From: Nocardia exalbida NBRC 100660
Lineage (GTDB): Bacteria; Actinomycetota; Actinomycetes; Mycobacteriales; Mycobacteriaceae
DNA length: 63,764 bases
Reading direction: 5' to 3'
NCBI RefSeq assembly: GCF_000308575.1
Contig: NZ_BAFZ01000124.1
Coordinates: 1-63,764 of the forward strand
The notes beneath the pieces are model-generated. The model did not search any database, was not told the DNA's origin, and was given only the letters and a program-made list of their open reading frames with translations. Made by a program: the position numbers and the translations under genes. Below, piece by piece: positions 8,167 to 17,709 of this stretch. Positions within the stretch are counted from its first letter, which is position 1. Each line of letters opens with the position of its first letter.

Positions 8167-8532
8167 ATGTGGCGCGCATTCGAGGCCAACGCGGCGCCTG
8201 CGCACGGGACCGCCAGTCGGGTCCTGTTCCGGTTCGCCGTGGGACGACGGGCGTTCATCCTGCGCCAGACGATCATCGAACCCGGCGGCTCCAGCGGGTG
8301 GCACTATCACGACGGGACGCTGTTCGTCCTCGTCGCGCGGGGGACGCTCGATCACCCGGGCGCGGACTGCGCGCCGGTCACCTATCGGCGGTGGCGAGTC
8401 TTCCGCGAACCGAGCGGACCGCGCTACCCGCACATCGCCCGCAATATCGGGACCGAGCCGGTGCTGCTGTGCGTGCTCTACATCACTCCGGTCGGCAGCC
8501 CGCTGTCGCGCAGCGTGGCGCCGCCGAAGTGA
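8167..8532 (+). CDS. Small cupin-domain protein
   Basis: A 121-residue single-domain protein with the cupin pattern IIEPGGSSGWHYHDGT (metal-ligand His pair) and a following FVLVARGTLDH strand, with a second half near HIARNIGTEPVLL. Such small cupins bind a metal and a small ligand; activity cannot be inferred. It is divergent from the ECF41 sigma gene and convergent with the SdpI-like gene, 13 bases apart. Confidence 0.75.
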   Translation: MWRAFEANAAPAHGTASRVLFRFAVGRRAFILRQTIIEPGGSSGWHYHDGTLFVLVARGTLDHPGADCAPVTYRRWRVFREPSGPRYPHIARNIGTEPVLLCVLYITPVGSPLSRSVAPPK

Positions 8533-8545
8533 GCCACGGTTGCTC

Positions 8546-8953
8546 TCAGTTCGCGGGCTGGCAGGCGTCGCGGAGTGAACACGCGCCGCAGGAGCTGCCG
8601 CAACCGCTGGTCTCGGGGGGCGGAGCGATGGCGTCGGCGGCCTGTGCGGCGGCATTCGCACCCGCGCCGAGGGTGAACAGCGCGACCACGGCGGTGCAGG
8701 CCGCGACCACCAGCGCGACGAAGCCGCCGGCGACCAGCGCGACGAGACCACCGGCGAACAGCAGCGCCCCGGCCGCGATCGAGGTGGGCGCGGCGACCCG
8801 GTTGGCGACGCGGAACGTCTCGCCGGTGGACAACGCGGCCTCGGTGTGGACCCCGAAGAAACGATTGCGGGGCAACCGGCCGGTCAGCCCGAGTGCGCCG
8901 GTGGTGACGGCTACGACAGCCAGCGCGAACAGGACGAGAGCGACGACGAACAC
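8546..8953 (-). CDS. SdpI-like membrane protein with C-terminal Cys cluster
   Basis: A 135-residue protein. Residues 1-60 fit the SdpI/YhfL-type pattern (LGLTGRLPRNRFFGVHTEAA, then NRVAAPTSIAAG), with hydrophobic segments around 3-22 and 55-98. The tail after residue 115 has C118-x3-C122-x2-C125-x5-C131, a compact four-Cys group that could bind zinc or an iron-sulfur centre. SdpI in Bacillus is an immunity/signalling protein; I do not claim that role here. Confidence 0.65.
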   Translation of the reverse strand: MFVVALVLFALAVVAVTTGALGLTGRLPRNRFFGVHTEAALSTGETFRVANRVAAPTSIAAGALLFAGGLVALVAGGFVALVVAACTAVVALFTLGAGANAAAQAADAIAPPPETSGCGSSCGACSLRDACQPAN

Positions 8954-9117
8954 CCATGCAGGCTAGCGCATCGGTGCCGCCCCGCCGATGACGGGCGGTG
9001 CGACCGGGAACACGTCGGCAAAGTCCAGGCCAGCCCGATTTTCGGTCCAGCGGAGGTGACGTTCTACCCTGATAGACGAAGTTTGTCGGGGATCGGCGAC
9101 CACAAGAAGGCAGGACC

Positions 9118-11964
9118 GTGCAAGACACACGCGCAACCGAAAGCGATGTACCAGAGCATCGGTACAACGCGGAGCTTGCCGGCCGCATCGAACGCCGGTG
9201 GCAGCGGACGTGGGACGAACGCGGAACCTTCCATGCGCCGAACCCGGTGGGGCCGCTGGCGGGCCCGACGCCGCCGGACAAGCTGTTCGTGCAGGACATG
9301 TTCCCCTACCCCTCGGGCGCGGGACTGCACGTCGGACATCCGCTGGGTTATATCGCCACCGATGTCTTCGCCCGCTACCACCGCATGCACGGCCGCAATG
9401 TGCTGCACGCCCTCGGCTACGACGCCTTCGGCCTGCCCGCCGAGCAGTACGCGGTGCAGACCGGCGCGCACCCGCGCGACACCACCGAGTCGAACATCGC
9501 CACGATGCAGCGCCAGCTGGACCGGCTGGGGCTCGGCCACGACCGGCGGCGCTCGTTCGCGACCACCGACCCGGAGTACTACCGCTGGACGCAGTGGATC
9601 TTCCTGCGCATCTACAACGCGTGGTACGACCAGGAGGCCGATCGCGCCCGCCCGATCGCCGAACTGGAGGCCCAGTTCGCCTCCGGTGCACGGGCGGTAC
9701 CGGACGGGAAGGACTGGGCCACGCTGAGTCCCGCGGAACGCGGCGCGCTGCTGGACTCCTACCGCTTGGTCTACCAGACGGATTCGATGGTGAACTGGTG
9801 CCCGGGTCTGGGCACCGTGCTGTCCAACGAAGAGGTCACCGCCGAAGGCCGCAGTGAGCGCGGGAACTTCCCGGTGTTCCGGAAGCGGTTGTGGCAGTGG
9901 ATGATGCGCATCACCGCCTACGCCGACCGGCTGGTCGACGACCTCGACCGGCTGGACTGGCCGGAGAACGTCAAGGCCATGCAGCGCAACTGGATCGGGC
10001 GTTCGCGCGGCGCGCAGGTGAGGTTCGACGCCGACGGCGAGCAGATCGAGGTTTTCACCACCCGGCCCGACACCCTGTTCGGAGCGACGTACGTCGTGCT
10101 GGCGCCCGAACACGAGCTGGTGGACAAGCTGACCGCGGCCGCGTGGCCCGCCGACGTCGATCCCCGCTGGACCAACGGCGGCGCCGCGTCCCCGGCGGAC
10201 GCCGTCGCGGCCTACCGCAAGTCGATCGCGGCCAAATCGGATCTGGAGCGTCAGGAGAACAAGGAGAAGACCGGCGTCTTCCTGGGCAACTACGCCGTCA
10301 ACCCGGTGAACGGCGCACCCGTGCCGATCTTCATCGCCGACTACGTGCTCAGCGGCTACGGCACCGGCGCGATCATGGCGGTACCCGGGCACGATCAGCG
10401 CGACTGGGATTTCGCCACCGCGCTCGGTTTGCCGATCAAAGAGGTCATCTCCGGCGGCGACATCACCGTCTCGGCGCACTCCGGTGAGGGCGAGCTGGTG
10501 AATTCCGGCTACCTGGACGGGCTGTCGGTGGAAGACGCCAAGGCCACGGTGATCGCCCGGCTGGAGTCCGACGGCCACGGCACCGGCACCATCCAGTACA
10601 AGCTGCGCGACTGGCTGTTCGCCCGGCAGCGCTACTGGGGCGAGCCGTTCCCGATCGTCTACGACGAACAAGGCGCGCCGCACGCGCTGCCGGAATCCAT
10701 GCTGCCGGTGCGGCTGCCGGAGCTCGACGACTTCGCGCCGGTGACCTTCGACCCCGACGACGCGACGTCCGAACCGTCGCCACCGCTGGCGAAGGCCACC
10801 GACTGGGTGCATGTCGAACTGGACCTCGGCGATGGGCCCAGGAAATACCGGCGTGACACCAACGTCATGCCGAACTGGGCGGGCAGCTCGTGGTACCAGC
10901 TGCGCTACGCCGATCCGACGAACACCGAGGCGTTCTGCGCCAAGGAGAACGAGACGTACTGGCTGGGCCCGCGCGCCGAGGTCGGCGGGCTGAGCGATCC
11001 GGGCGGCGTGGATCTGTACGTCGGCGGCGTCGAGCACGCGGTGCTGCACCTGCTGTACGCGCGGTTCTGGCAGAAGGTGCTGTTCGACCTGGGCGATGTC
11101 AGCAGCTCGGAGCCGTATCGGCGACTGTTCAACCAGGGCTACATCCAGGCGCACGCCTACACCGACGAGCGCGGCGCGTACGTGCCCGCCGCCGAGGTGG
11201 TCGAACGCGACGGCCGGTTCTTCTGGACCGATGCCACCGGCACCGAGGTCAGGGTGTTCCAGGAGTACGGCAAGATCGGCAAGTCGCTGAAGAACGCCAT
11301 CTCCCCGGACGAGATGTGCGATCTGTACGGCGCCGACACCTTCCGCTTCTACGAGATGGCCATGGGTCCGCTGGACACCTCGCGGCCGTGGGCCACCAAA
11401 GACGTCGTCGGCGCGCACCGGTTCCTGCAACGGGCCTGGCGCCTGGTGGTGAACGAGGAGTCCGGCGCGCTGCGGGTCACCGACGCCGAGCCGACCGGCG
11501 AGACGCTGCGCCTGCTGCACAAGACGATCGCGGGCGTGGACGAGGATTTCGCCGCGCTGCGCGACAACACGGCGGGCGCCAAGCTGATCGAGCTGACCAA
11601 CCACCTGACCAAGAGCTACCCGGACGGCGCGCCGCGCTCGGTGGTGGAGCCGCTGGTGCTGATGCTGGCGCCGCTGGCCCCGCACGTCGCCGAGGAGCTG
11701 TGGGAGCGCCTGGGCCACACCACGTCCCTGGCGCACGGCCCGTTCCCGGTCGCCGATCCCGCCCTGCTGGTCGAGGAGTCGGTGGAGTACCCGATTCAGG
11801 TGAACGGCAAGGTGCGCAGCCGGATTCAGGTGGCGGCCGACGCGGACAACGCGGCGATCGAGGCGGCCGCGCTGGCCGACGAGAAGATCGCCCAGCTGCT
11901 CGACGGCGCGGCGCCGCGCAAGCTGATCGTGGTGCCCGGACGGTTGGTGAACATCGTCGCCTGA
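9118..11964 (+). CDS. leuS: Leucyl-tRNA synthetase
   Basis: A 948-residue class Ia synthetase that charges tRNA-Leu in the cytoplasm. The HIGH-type motif HVGH is at 71-74 within YPSGAGLHVGHPLGY, and the KMSKS-type loop is KIGKSLKNAIS near residue 720. The editing (CP1) domain lies between them, with TTRPDTLFGATYV and a GTGAIMAVPGHDQRD stretch. The C-terminal anticodon-binding region ends IQVNGKVRSRI. GTG 9118 gives the expected family length. No T-box leader is evident upstream. Confidence 0.97.
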   Translation: MQDTRATESDVPEHRYNAELAGRIERRWQRTWDERGTFHAPNPVGPLAGPTPPDKLFVQDMFPYPSGAGLHVGHPLGYIATDVFARYHRMHGRNVLHALGYDAFGLPAEQYAVQTGAHPRDTTESNIATMQRQLDRLGLGHDRRRSFATTDPEYYRWTQWIFLRIYNAWYDQEADRARPIAELEAQFASGARAVPDGKDWATLSPAERGALLDSYRLVYQTDSMVNWCPGLGTVLSNEEVTAEGRSERGNFPVFRKRLWQWMMRITAYADRLVDDLDRLDWPENVKAMQRNWIGRSRGAQVRFDADGEQIEVFTTRPDTLFGATYVVLAPEHELVDKLTAAAWPADVDPRWTNGGAASPADAVAAYRKSIAAKSDLERQENKEKTGVFLGNYAVNPVNGAPVPIFIADYVLSGYGTGAIMAVPGHDQRDWDFATALGLPIKEVISGGDITVSAHSGEGELVNSGYLDGLSVEDAKATVIARLESDGHGTGTIQYKLRDWLFARQRYWGEPFPIVYDEQGAPHALPESMLPVRLPELDDFAPVTFDPDDATSEPSPPLAKATDWVHVELDLGDGPRKYRRDTNVMPNWAGSSWYQLRYADPTNTEAFCAKENETYWLGPRAEVGGLSDPGGVDLYVGGVEHAVLHLLYARFWQKVLFDLGDVSSSEPYRRLFNQGYIQAHAYTDERGAYVPAAEVVERDGRFFWTDATGTEVRVFQEYGKIGKSLKNAISPDEMCDLYGADTFRFYEMAMGPLDTSRPWATKDVVGAHRFLQRAWRLVVNEESGALRVTDAEPTGETLRLLHKTIAGVDEDFAALRDNTAGAKLIELTNHLTKSYPDGAPRSVVEPLVLMLAPLAPHVAEELWERLGHTTSLAHGPFPVADPALLVEESVEYPIQVNGKVRSRIQVAADADNAAIEAAALADEKIAQLLDGAAPRKLIVVPGRLVNIVA

Positions 11965-12237
11965 CGCTGGTCAGCGCGGCCGGACCAGCACGTCGTCGAG
12001 GGGGTCGCGCTCGTTGACGACGTCGGCCCGCTGCCCGTAGCACTGCGGGACGGCGGGCGAGCTTGGGCCACGGCGTGCCCGAGCAGGCCCTCGACGACGA
12101 CGAGGACGTCATCGCCGTCCTGCTGCCCGACGACCTGGTGCTGCCCCGCGGTTGCGCGGCGGCGTGCCCGATGACGATCGTCTGCGGCTGGATATACGCC
12201 GGCCGCTGCTGCCGGAACGCCGCCGAGGCGCCGTCGA
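11965..12237. other. Intergenic stretch with coding-like but frame-broken sequence
   Basis: This 273-base gap between leuS and the SDR gene holds no intact gene. On the minus strand, protein-like pieces occur in different frames (LIDGASAAFRQQRPAYIQ, then DGDDVLVVVEGLLGHAV, then ADVVNERDPLDDVLVRPR before a stop), which suggests a decayed small gene. GC bias alone can also produce such pieces. Confidence 0.3.
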
Positions 12238-12927
12238 TCAGTAGGGCCGGAGCACGACCTCGGTCGGGTGTGCGTCGCGCGGAGTGTCGATGGCGGAACG
12301 CACCGTGTACGCCACCGTCTCGGGGGTGAGGAAATCCTCGGCGCGGTACTCGCGCCCCTCGCCCGCGATGATCTCTCGCTGCATATCGGTGTCGATGCGC
12401 CCCGGGTGGATCGAGGTCACCCGCAGTTCCGGCTCCTCCTGCCGCAACGCGTCACCGAAAGCGCGCAGGCCGAACTTGCTCGCCGCGTAGGAGGCCCAGC
12501 CCGGGTTGGCGCGCAGCCCCGCACCCGAGTTGATCAGCACCACGTGCCCCTTGCCCGCCCGCAGCGCGGGCAGCAGCAGCCGGGTGAGCTCGGCGACGGC
12601 GATGAGGTTGGCCTCCAACGTATTACGCCACTGTTCGACGGTGGACCCGGCGATCGTGCCGAGATCGGCGATGCCCGCGTTGTGCACCAGTACGTTCAGG
12701 CTCCGGATGGGGGCGACCGCTTCGGCGAGGGCGGCATAGTCGGTCAACTCGACCGGCCAGCCCTGCGCGGCGGGCAGCTCCGCCAGGATGCCGCGCAGCG
12801 AATCCGCCGATCGGGCGCCCAGCAGCAGGTCGTGCGTGGGTGCGAGTTCGCGGGCGATCGCGGCGCCCAGGCCACGGCTGGCGCCGGTGATCAACGCGGT
12901 CGGTTTCGCGGGCGCGGCGGAAGTCAT
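12238..12927 (-). CDS. Short-chain dehydrogenase/reductase
   Basis: A 229-residue classical SDR. TGASRGLG at 14-21 binds NAD(P), LVHNAGIAD is the NAG motif, and INSGAG plus YAASK give the catalytic Ser, Tyr and Lys. The short length and SIHPGRIDTDM loop fit reductases of small carbonyl substrates. ATG 12927 follows GGTGGGG; a longer frame to 13002 adds an N terminus not typical of the family. It is divergent from the glucosylglycerate hydrolase gene; no shared pathway is evident. Confidence 0.85.
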   Translation of the reverse strand: MTSAAPAKPTALITGASRGLGAAIARELAPTHDLLLGARSADSLRGILAELPAAQGWPVELTDYAALAEAVAPIRSLNVLVHNAGIADLGTIAGSTVEQWRNTLEANLIAVAELTRLLLPALRAGKGHVVLINSGAGLRANPGWASYAASKFGLRAFGDALRQEEPELRVTSIHPGRIDTDMQREIIAGEGREYRAEDFLTPETVAYTVRSAIDTPRDAHPTEVVLRPY

Positions 12928-13155
12928 GGGCCCCACCGTAACCGGCCGGGTGAAGGAGGCGTAGAAACGCGTAGCACTGGACGAACGACTAGCGCTGCGC
13001 ACCGAATCGAGGCGACAATCTCGAGCAGCGAATCACGGACGGGGCATGCGAAAGTGAGAACCGCCGAACACGAACCGGCCACGGGCCCAGGGGCCGGTGA
13101 CGAAACGGACACCGCTGAGCGGGCATATCTGCGGGTGACATCGCAGAATAGGGGG

Positions 13156-14493
13156 ATGGCACATCCGGGCTTCACCCCCACCCAGCTCGCGGCCCGCGCT
13201 GCCTACCTGCTGCGCGGCAACGATCTGGGCACGATGACCAGCGCGGCGCCCCGCCTGTACCCGCACATGTGGAGCTGGGACGCGGCATTCGTCGCGGTCG
13301 GCCTCGCGCCGCTGAGCGTGGAGCGGGCGGTGATCGAGCTGGACACCCTGCTCTCGGCGCAGTGGAAGAACGGCATGATCCCGCACATCGTCTTCGCCAA
13401 CGGCGTGGACGGCTATTTTCCCGGCCCGGCCCGCTGGGAGTGCCGCAAACTGGCGGCCAACGCGCCGGACGACCTGGACACCTCCGGGATCACCCAACCG
13501 CCCGTGCATGCCATCGCGGTGCAGCGGATCCTGGATCATTCGCGCAGGCACGGCCGCAGTACCAGGTCGGTGGCCGAGGAGTTCCTCAACCGGCGCTGGC
13601 CGGATCTGGTGCGCTGGCACCGCTGGCTGGCGCACGCCCGCGACCCCAAGGAGACCGGCCGCATCACGCTGTATCACGGCTGGGAGTCCGGGATGGACAA
13701 CTCGCCGCGCTGGGATCGCGCCTACGAGCACGTGGTCCCCGGTGACCTGCCGCCCTACCGCCGCGAGGACGTGCTGGTGGTGTCCGATCCGACCCAGCGG
13801 CCTACCGACCGCGAGTACGACCGCTACCTGTGGCTGGTGGAGCAGATGCGCCGCGCGGGCTACGACGACTACCAGCTCGCCTCGACCATGAGCTTCGCCG
13901 TCGAGGACGTGTTCGTCACCGGGATATTCGCGCTGGCCTGCGAGGTGCTGGCCAATATCGGCGAGGAGTACAAGCAGCCGCACGCCGACGTACGCGATCT
14001 CTACGCCTGGGCCGACCGTTTCCGCGCGGGCGTCGTCGCGACGGCCGATGCCCGCACCGGCGCGGCCCGCGATTTCGACGTGCGATTGCAGCGGTGGATC
14101 AATACCGAGACGCTCTCGATGTTCGCGCCGCTGCTGTGTGGCGGCCTCCCCCGCGACACCGAGCGCAGCTTGCTGCGCGTCTTCGAGGGTCCGCGCTTCT
14201 GCGGCCACCCGGATCTGCGCTACGCGCTGCCGCCATCGACCTCGCCGGTGTCCAAGGATTTCCGTTCCCGCGAGTACTGGCGCGGCCCGGTGTGGCCGGT
14301 GATGAGCTGGCTGTTCTCCTGGGTCTTCGCCAGGCGCGGCTGGGCCGAGCGCTCGTTCATGTTGCGCGCCGAGGGCTTGCGGCAGGCCAGCGACGGCAGC
14401 TTCGCCGAGTACTACGAACCGTTCACCGGTGAACCACTCGGCAGCATGCAGCAGTCGTGGACGGCGGCGTCGGTCCTGGATTGGCTGGGGTGA
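13156..14493 (+). CDS. ggh: Glucosylglycerate hydrolase (GH63-like)
   Basis: A 445-residue (alpha/alpha)6 glycoside hydrolase resembling mycobacterial GgH, which splits glucosylglycerate (and mannosylglycerate) to sugar and glycerate when cells recover from nitrogen starvation. Visible GH63-type features are YPHMWSWDAAFVAVGL near residue 35, LYHGWESGMDNSPRWD near 170, and the C-terminal EYWRGPVWPVMSW with FAEYYEPFTGEP. No signal peptide, so cytoplasmic. ATG 13156 directly follows AGGGGG; an in-frame GTG at 13135 is an alternative. A 13-base palindrome (14500-14512) follows the stop. Confidence 0.85.
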   Translation: MAHPGFTPTQLAARAAYLLRGNDLGTMTSAAPRLYPHMWSWDAAFVAVGLAPLSVERAVIELDTLLSAQWKNGMIPHIVFANGVDGYFPGPARWECRKLAANAPDDLDTSGITQPPVHAIAVQRILDHSRRHGRSTRSVAEEFLNRRWPDLVRWHRWLAHARDPKETGRITLYHGWESGMDNSPRWDRAYEHVVPGDLPPYRREDVLVVSDPTQRPTDREYDRYLWLVEQMRRAGYDDYQLASTMSFAVEDVFVTGIFALACEVLANIGEEYKQPHADVRDLYAWADRFRAGVVATADARTGAARDFDVRLQRWINTETLSMFAPLLCGGLPRDTERSLLRVFEGPRFCGHPDLRYALPPSTSPVSKDFRSREYWRGPVWPVMSWLFSWVFARRGWAERSFMLRAEGLRQASDGSFAEYYEPFTGEPLGSMQQSWTAASVLDWLG

Positions 14494-14553
14494 AAGCCAC
14501 AGAACAGTTCTGACACCCCATTCGTCACACTGGTAACAGCCAGAGCGAATGGC

Positions 14554-14559
14554 TATCGT
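14554..14559 (+). promoter_or_regulatory. Likely leaderless -10 box of the GH25 gene
   Basis: TATCGT ends 8 bases before the ATG at 14568, with no ribosome-binding purine run between. A short inverted repeat (AGCCA 14538-14542 / TGGCT 14550-14554) lies just upstream. Confidence 0.4.
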
Positions 14560-14567
14560 CGTGCGGC

Positions 14568-15305
14568 ATGGGTATCTGGAGGTCGACCACTCGCCGCGGC
14601 ACGGCGCTGTCGCTGTTCGCACTGTCCGGCATCCTCGTCGCCACGCTCCCCGCGACCGCGGCGCCGACCGGTCCGGATGTCTCCTCGTGGCAGCACACCG
14701 GCGGTAGTCCGATCGACTGGTTCGCGGTCAGGCGCGCCGGCCACAACTTCGCCATGGTCAAGGCCACCGAGGGGCTCAGCTACATCAACCCGTACTTCGT
14801 GCCCGACAGCCTGCTGATGCGCGCGGCCGGAATGGCTCGGGGCACCTACCACTACGCCCGCCCCAACCTGCCGCCCGAACCTCAGGCCGCGCTGTACGCG
14901 GCGGTGGTGCTCGGACAGAACGGACCGCTCGACCTGCCGCCCGTGCTGGACTTGGAGGACTCCGGCGGTCTCGGCCCGGCGGCTTTGATCGACTGGACCC
15001 GCCGCTACCTGAACACCGTGGAAACGCTCACCGGCCGCGTCCCCATCGTCTACACCTATCCCAACTTCTGGCGTACCGCGATGGCCGACACCGCCGAGTT
15101 CGCCGATTACCCACTGTGGATCGCCGACTATCGCGGCAACGCCCAACCCGAGGTGCCCGGCGGCTGGTCTACCTGGACGTTCTGGCAGACCACCGACAGC
15201 GGCGCCATCCCCGGCATCGCGGGCCGCGTCGACCTCAACGTCTACAGCGGAGCCCAGGGTGATTTCGCCGGCTACGCCAACATCAGCGGCACCGGCAGTA
15301 GCTGA
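14568..15305 (+). CDS. Secreted GH25 muramidase (lysozyme-like)
   Basis: A 245-residue protein with an N-terminal signal peptide (Arg-rich start, hydrophobic 12-27, cleavage after about Ala32). The mature part is a GH25 barrel: DVSSWQ at 37-42 gives the first conserved Asp, FAMVKATEG follows, and PPVLDLED holds D128 and E130, the expected catalytic acids. YPLWIADYRG and WTFWQTTDSG complete the fold. It would cleave N-acetylmuramyl bonds in peptidoglycan outside the membrane. There is no cell-wall-binding repeat. Confidence 0.88.
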   Translation: MGIWRSTTRRGTALSLFALSGILVATLPATAAPTGPDVSSWQHTGGSPIDWFAVRRAGHNFAMVKATEGLSYINPYFVPDSLLMRAAGMARGTYHYARPNLPPEPQAALYAAVVLGQNGPLDLPPVLDLEDSGGLGPAALIDWTRRYLNTVETLTGRVPIVYTYPNFWRTAMADTAEFADYPLWIADYRGNAQPEVPGGWSTWTFWQTTDSGAIPGIAGRVDLNVYSGAQGDFAGYANISGTGSS

Positions 15306-15310
15306 GAGCG

Positions 15311-15342
15311 GAGCCGCTACCCGCCCAGTCGGGTAGCGGCTC
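15311..15342. terminator. Perfect hairpin between convergent genes
   Basis: GAGCCGCTACCCG (15311-15323) pairs perfectly with CGGGTAGCGGCTC (15330-15342) around a 6-base loop. It follows the GH25 stop by 5 bases and faces the 3' end of phoX. Confidence 0.8.
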
Positions 15343-15410
15343 CACCCGTGGGGAGAGCCGCGGATGATGGTCGGCCGTGGTCGCAGGGGCCGGTAGCCGC
15401 GGCTGTGGTC

Positions 15411-17477
15411 TCAGGCGCCGATGCGGCCGCCTGCCTTCTTCCAGACCGCAACGACCGAGGGGCGAGGCTGGGAGGCGCCGCCGTCGGGCCAGTGCGACAA
15501 CGGGTTGTCGGGAGTGGCGTCGTCGGCCTCGCCGGGGTGCTGCACGCACACCATCACCCGTGCCTCGCCGACCACCGGGCCGCAGGTCTCCGCGCCGCGC
15601 GGGACGGTCAGGAACTGTTTGGTCTGACCGCGATTCGGCCCGTCGAGCACCACGGCGAACAAGCCGTCGTTCGACTTCATGGCGTTGCCGTCGGTGGAGA
15701 TCCACAGGTTGCCGTACGGGTCGAACGCCAGGTTGTCCGGGCAGGAGATCGGACTGACCTTCGACTTGTCGTAACCGGCGAAGTAGGTGTCCGCCGCCGC
15801 GGGATCGCCGCAGACCAGCAGCAGCGACCAGGTGAAATCGGTGCCGGTGTGGTTGTCGTCGATCTCCAGGATCTGGCCGTTCTTGTTGAGCTTGCGCGGG
15901 TTCGCCTCGTCCGGCCCCTGCTTGCCCTCCGCACCGCGGTTGTCGTTGTTGGTCAGCGCCACGTACACCTTGCCGGTGTACGGGTTGGCCTCGAAGTCCT
16001 CCGGGCGGTCCATCTTGGTGGCGCCCACCTTGTCGGCGGCCAGGCGGGTGAACACCGCCACCTCTTCCGCGCTCATGCCCTCGACCAGCGACTTTCCCTT
16101 GCCGTCCACGCCGGTTTCCAGCAGCGGGATCCACTTGCCGGTGCCGGTGAAGCCCTTGTCCGACGGCTCGGCGCCGGTGCCGTCGATCTTGTCCGCGTGA
16201 TCACCGGTGAGCTTGGCGACGTACAGCGTGCCCGCGTCCAGGATGGTCAGGTTGTGCCGCATGCTCGCCGCCCCGGTGCCCGGCTGGATCTTGCGCGAGG
16301 ACACGAACTTGTACATGTAGTCGAACTTCTCGTCGTCACCGGTGTAGGAGACGACGTCGCCGTTCTTCGTGACGTAGATGGTGGCGGCCTCGTGCTTCAC
16401 CCGGCCCATCGCGGTGTGCTTGATCGGCGTCGAGTTCGGATCCCACGGGTCGACCTCGATGACGTACCCGAATCGGTTGGCCTCGTTGGGTTCCTGCGCC
16501 AGATCGAAGCGCTTGTCCGCGCGCTCCCACAGGTTGGCGGTCTTGCCCGCGGCGAAACCGTAGCGCTTCAACCGCGCGGCGGCGGCCGGCTCGGTCACCT
16601 TGTCCGCGTTGGCGAAGTAGGCGTGGAAGTTCTCCTCGCCCGACAGCACGGTGCCCCACGGGGTCAGGCCGCCGGAGCAGTTGGCGAACGTGCCGAATAC
16701 CTTGGTGCCGGTCGGATCGGCCGAAGTCTTCACGAAATCGCTGCCCGCGGCGGGACCGGTCAGCTTGAACTCGGTGGTCGCGGTGATCCTGCGGTTGTAT
16801 TTGCCGAAGGCGGGAACCAGCTTGCCCGAACCGGATTCGCCGCGCACCTCGACCACGGTCAGTCCGTGGGCGGCCATGGTGACCGCGATCTGCTCGTCGG
16901 TCGGCGCGTCCTTGTTGTAGCCACGGAACATGTGCGGGCTGGTCGTGTACTCGTGATTGACCACGAGCAGGTAGCCATTGGCCTGGCCCTCGATCGGCAG
17001 CAGAGCGGCGAAGTCGTTGTTGTAGCCGAACTGCTCGGCCTGCGCGGCGGCGGTCTGCTTGTCGAAGTCGAAGGCGGGCGCGTCAGGGAACAGCGGATCG
17101 CCCCAGCGGATCACGACGGACTGCTCGTAGCCGTCCGGGATCACCACGGCGTCTTCCTTGTTCGGCGCCACGGCGGTGAAGTCGACACCGGTTCCCGGCG
17201 GGCCCGCGGGCGAAGTCGCCGCCACGGATGCGGGCTCGCTGTCGTCACCGCAGGCGGCGAGGACGCTGCCCGCCCCGACCGCGAGCACGGCGGCCGCACC
17301 GCCCTTGATCAGCCCGCGCCGGTTCAGCGAGCTGACGATGTCACCGAAGTAGGCGCCCGCGGAGGTGTTCGGCGCCTCGTGGAAGCACGCGTTCGCGCAC
17401 TTGTATTCACAGGTCACGGCGGCGCGCGACGATTGGCCGTCGTGCTGAACGAAAAGGGCGAGTGGCTGAAGACTCAC
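15411..17477 (-). CDS. Alkaline phosphatase PhoX family protein, Tat-exported
   Basis: A 688-residue DUF839/PhoX protein. Residues 23-31 carry C-x3-C-x3-C (CEYKCANAC). A twin-arginine signal follows (LNRRGLIKGG, Arg at 53-54) and then LAAC with Cys76, so it may be a Tat lipoprotein. The body has the repeated beta-propeller-like blocks of PhoX, such as NCSGGLTPWGTVLSGEEN and SCPDNLAFDPYGNLW. Family members are Ca/Fe phosphatases that release phosphate from esters outside the cell. GTG 17477 is 5 bases after GGAG. I saw no convincing PHO box upstream. Confidence 0.88.
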   Translation of the reverse strand: MSLQPLALFVQHDGQSSRAAVTCEYKCANACFHEAPNTSAGAYFGDIVSSLNRRGLIKGGAAAVLAVGAGSVLAACGDDSEPASVAATSPAGPPGTGVDFTAVAPNKEDAVVIPDGYEQSVVIRWGDPLFPDAPAFDFDKQTAAAQAEQFGYNNDFAALLPIEGQANGYLLVVNHEYTTSPHMFRGYNKDAPTDEQIAVTMAAHGLTVVEVRGESGSGKLVPAFGKYNRRITATTEFKLTGPAAGSDFVKTSADPTGTKVFGTFANCSGGLTPWGTVLSGEENFHAYFANADKVTEPAAAARLKRYGFAAGKTANLWERADKRFDLAQEPNEANRFGYVIEVDPWDPNSTPIKHTAMGRVKHEAATIYVTKNGDVVSYTGDDEKFDYMYKFVSSRKIQPGTGAASMRHNLTILDAGTLYVAKLTGDHADKIDGTGAEPSDKGFTGTGKWIPLLETGVDGKGKSLVEGMSAEEVAVFTRLAADKVGATKMDRPEDFEANPYTGKVYVALTNNDNRGAEGKQGPDEANPRKLNKNGQILEIDDNHTGTDFTWSLLLVCGDPAAADTYFAGYDKSKVSPISCPDNLAFDPYGNLWISTDGNAMKSNDGLFAVVLDGPNRGQTKQFLTVPRGAETCGPVVGEARVMVCVQHPGEADDATPDNPLSHWPDGGASQPRPSVVAVWKKAGGRIGA

Positions 17478-17709
17478 GGTGACTCCTGGGTTGGGCCGAT
17501 GGCCGCACGGTAGACCATGCGGACGATCCGGAAGGGACGACAAAGTGAACAGCCGCCCAATTACGTAACCCTGAGATTGCGCGACAGCCAGACCTGGGAA
17601 CAACGAATGCCGCGCCGACTCGATGATCTCGAATCGACGCGGCATTGGTGTCTGCGGGCGGTCGCCTCGTTCCCGGCCGGCCCGGCGCGAAGTTCGTCCG
17701 GCTCGCCCA

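Noticed and set aside
8954..9117. T-box riboswitch before leuS
   Set aside because: The gap is short and lacks the conserved T-box core and a specifier stem.
9064..11736. An 890-codon open frame antisense to leuS, and other long antisense frames (for example 832-2802 minus)
   Set aside because: They lie opposite well-supported genes, have no family features and reflect high-GC codon bias.
17478..17709. PHO box before phoX
   Set aside because: Only a single GTTCAC-like piece is visible, not the direct repeat needed.
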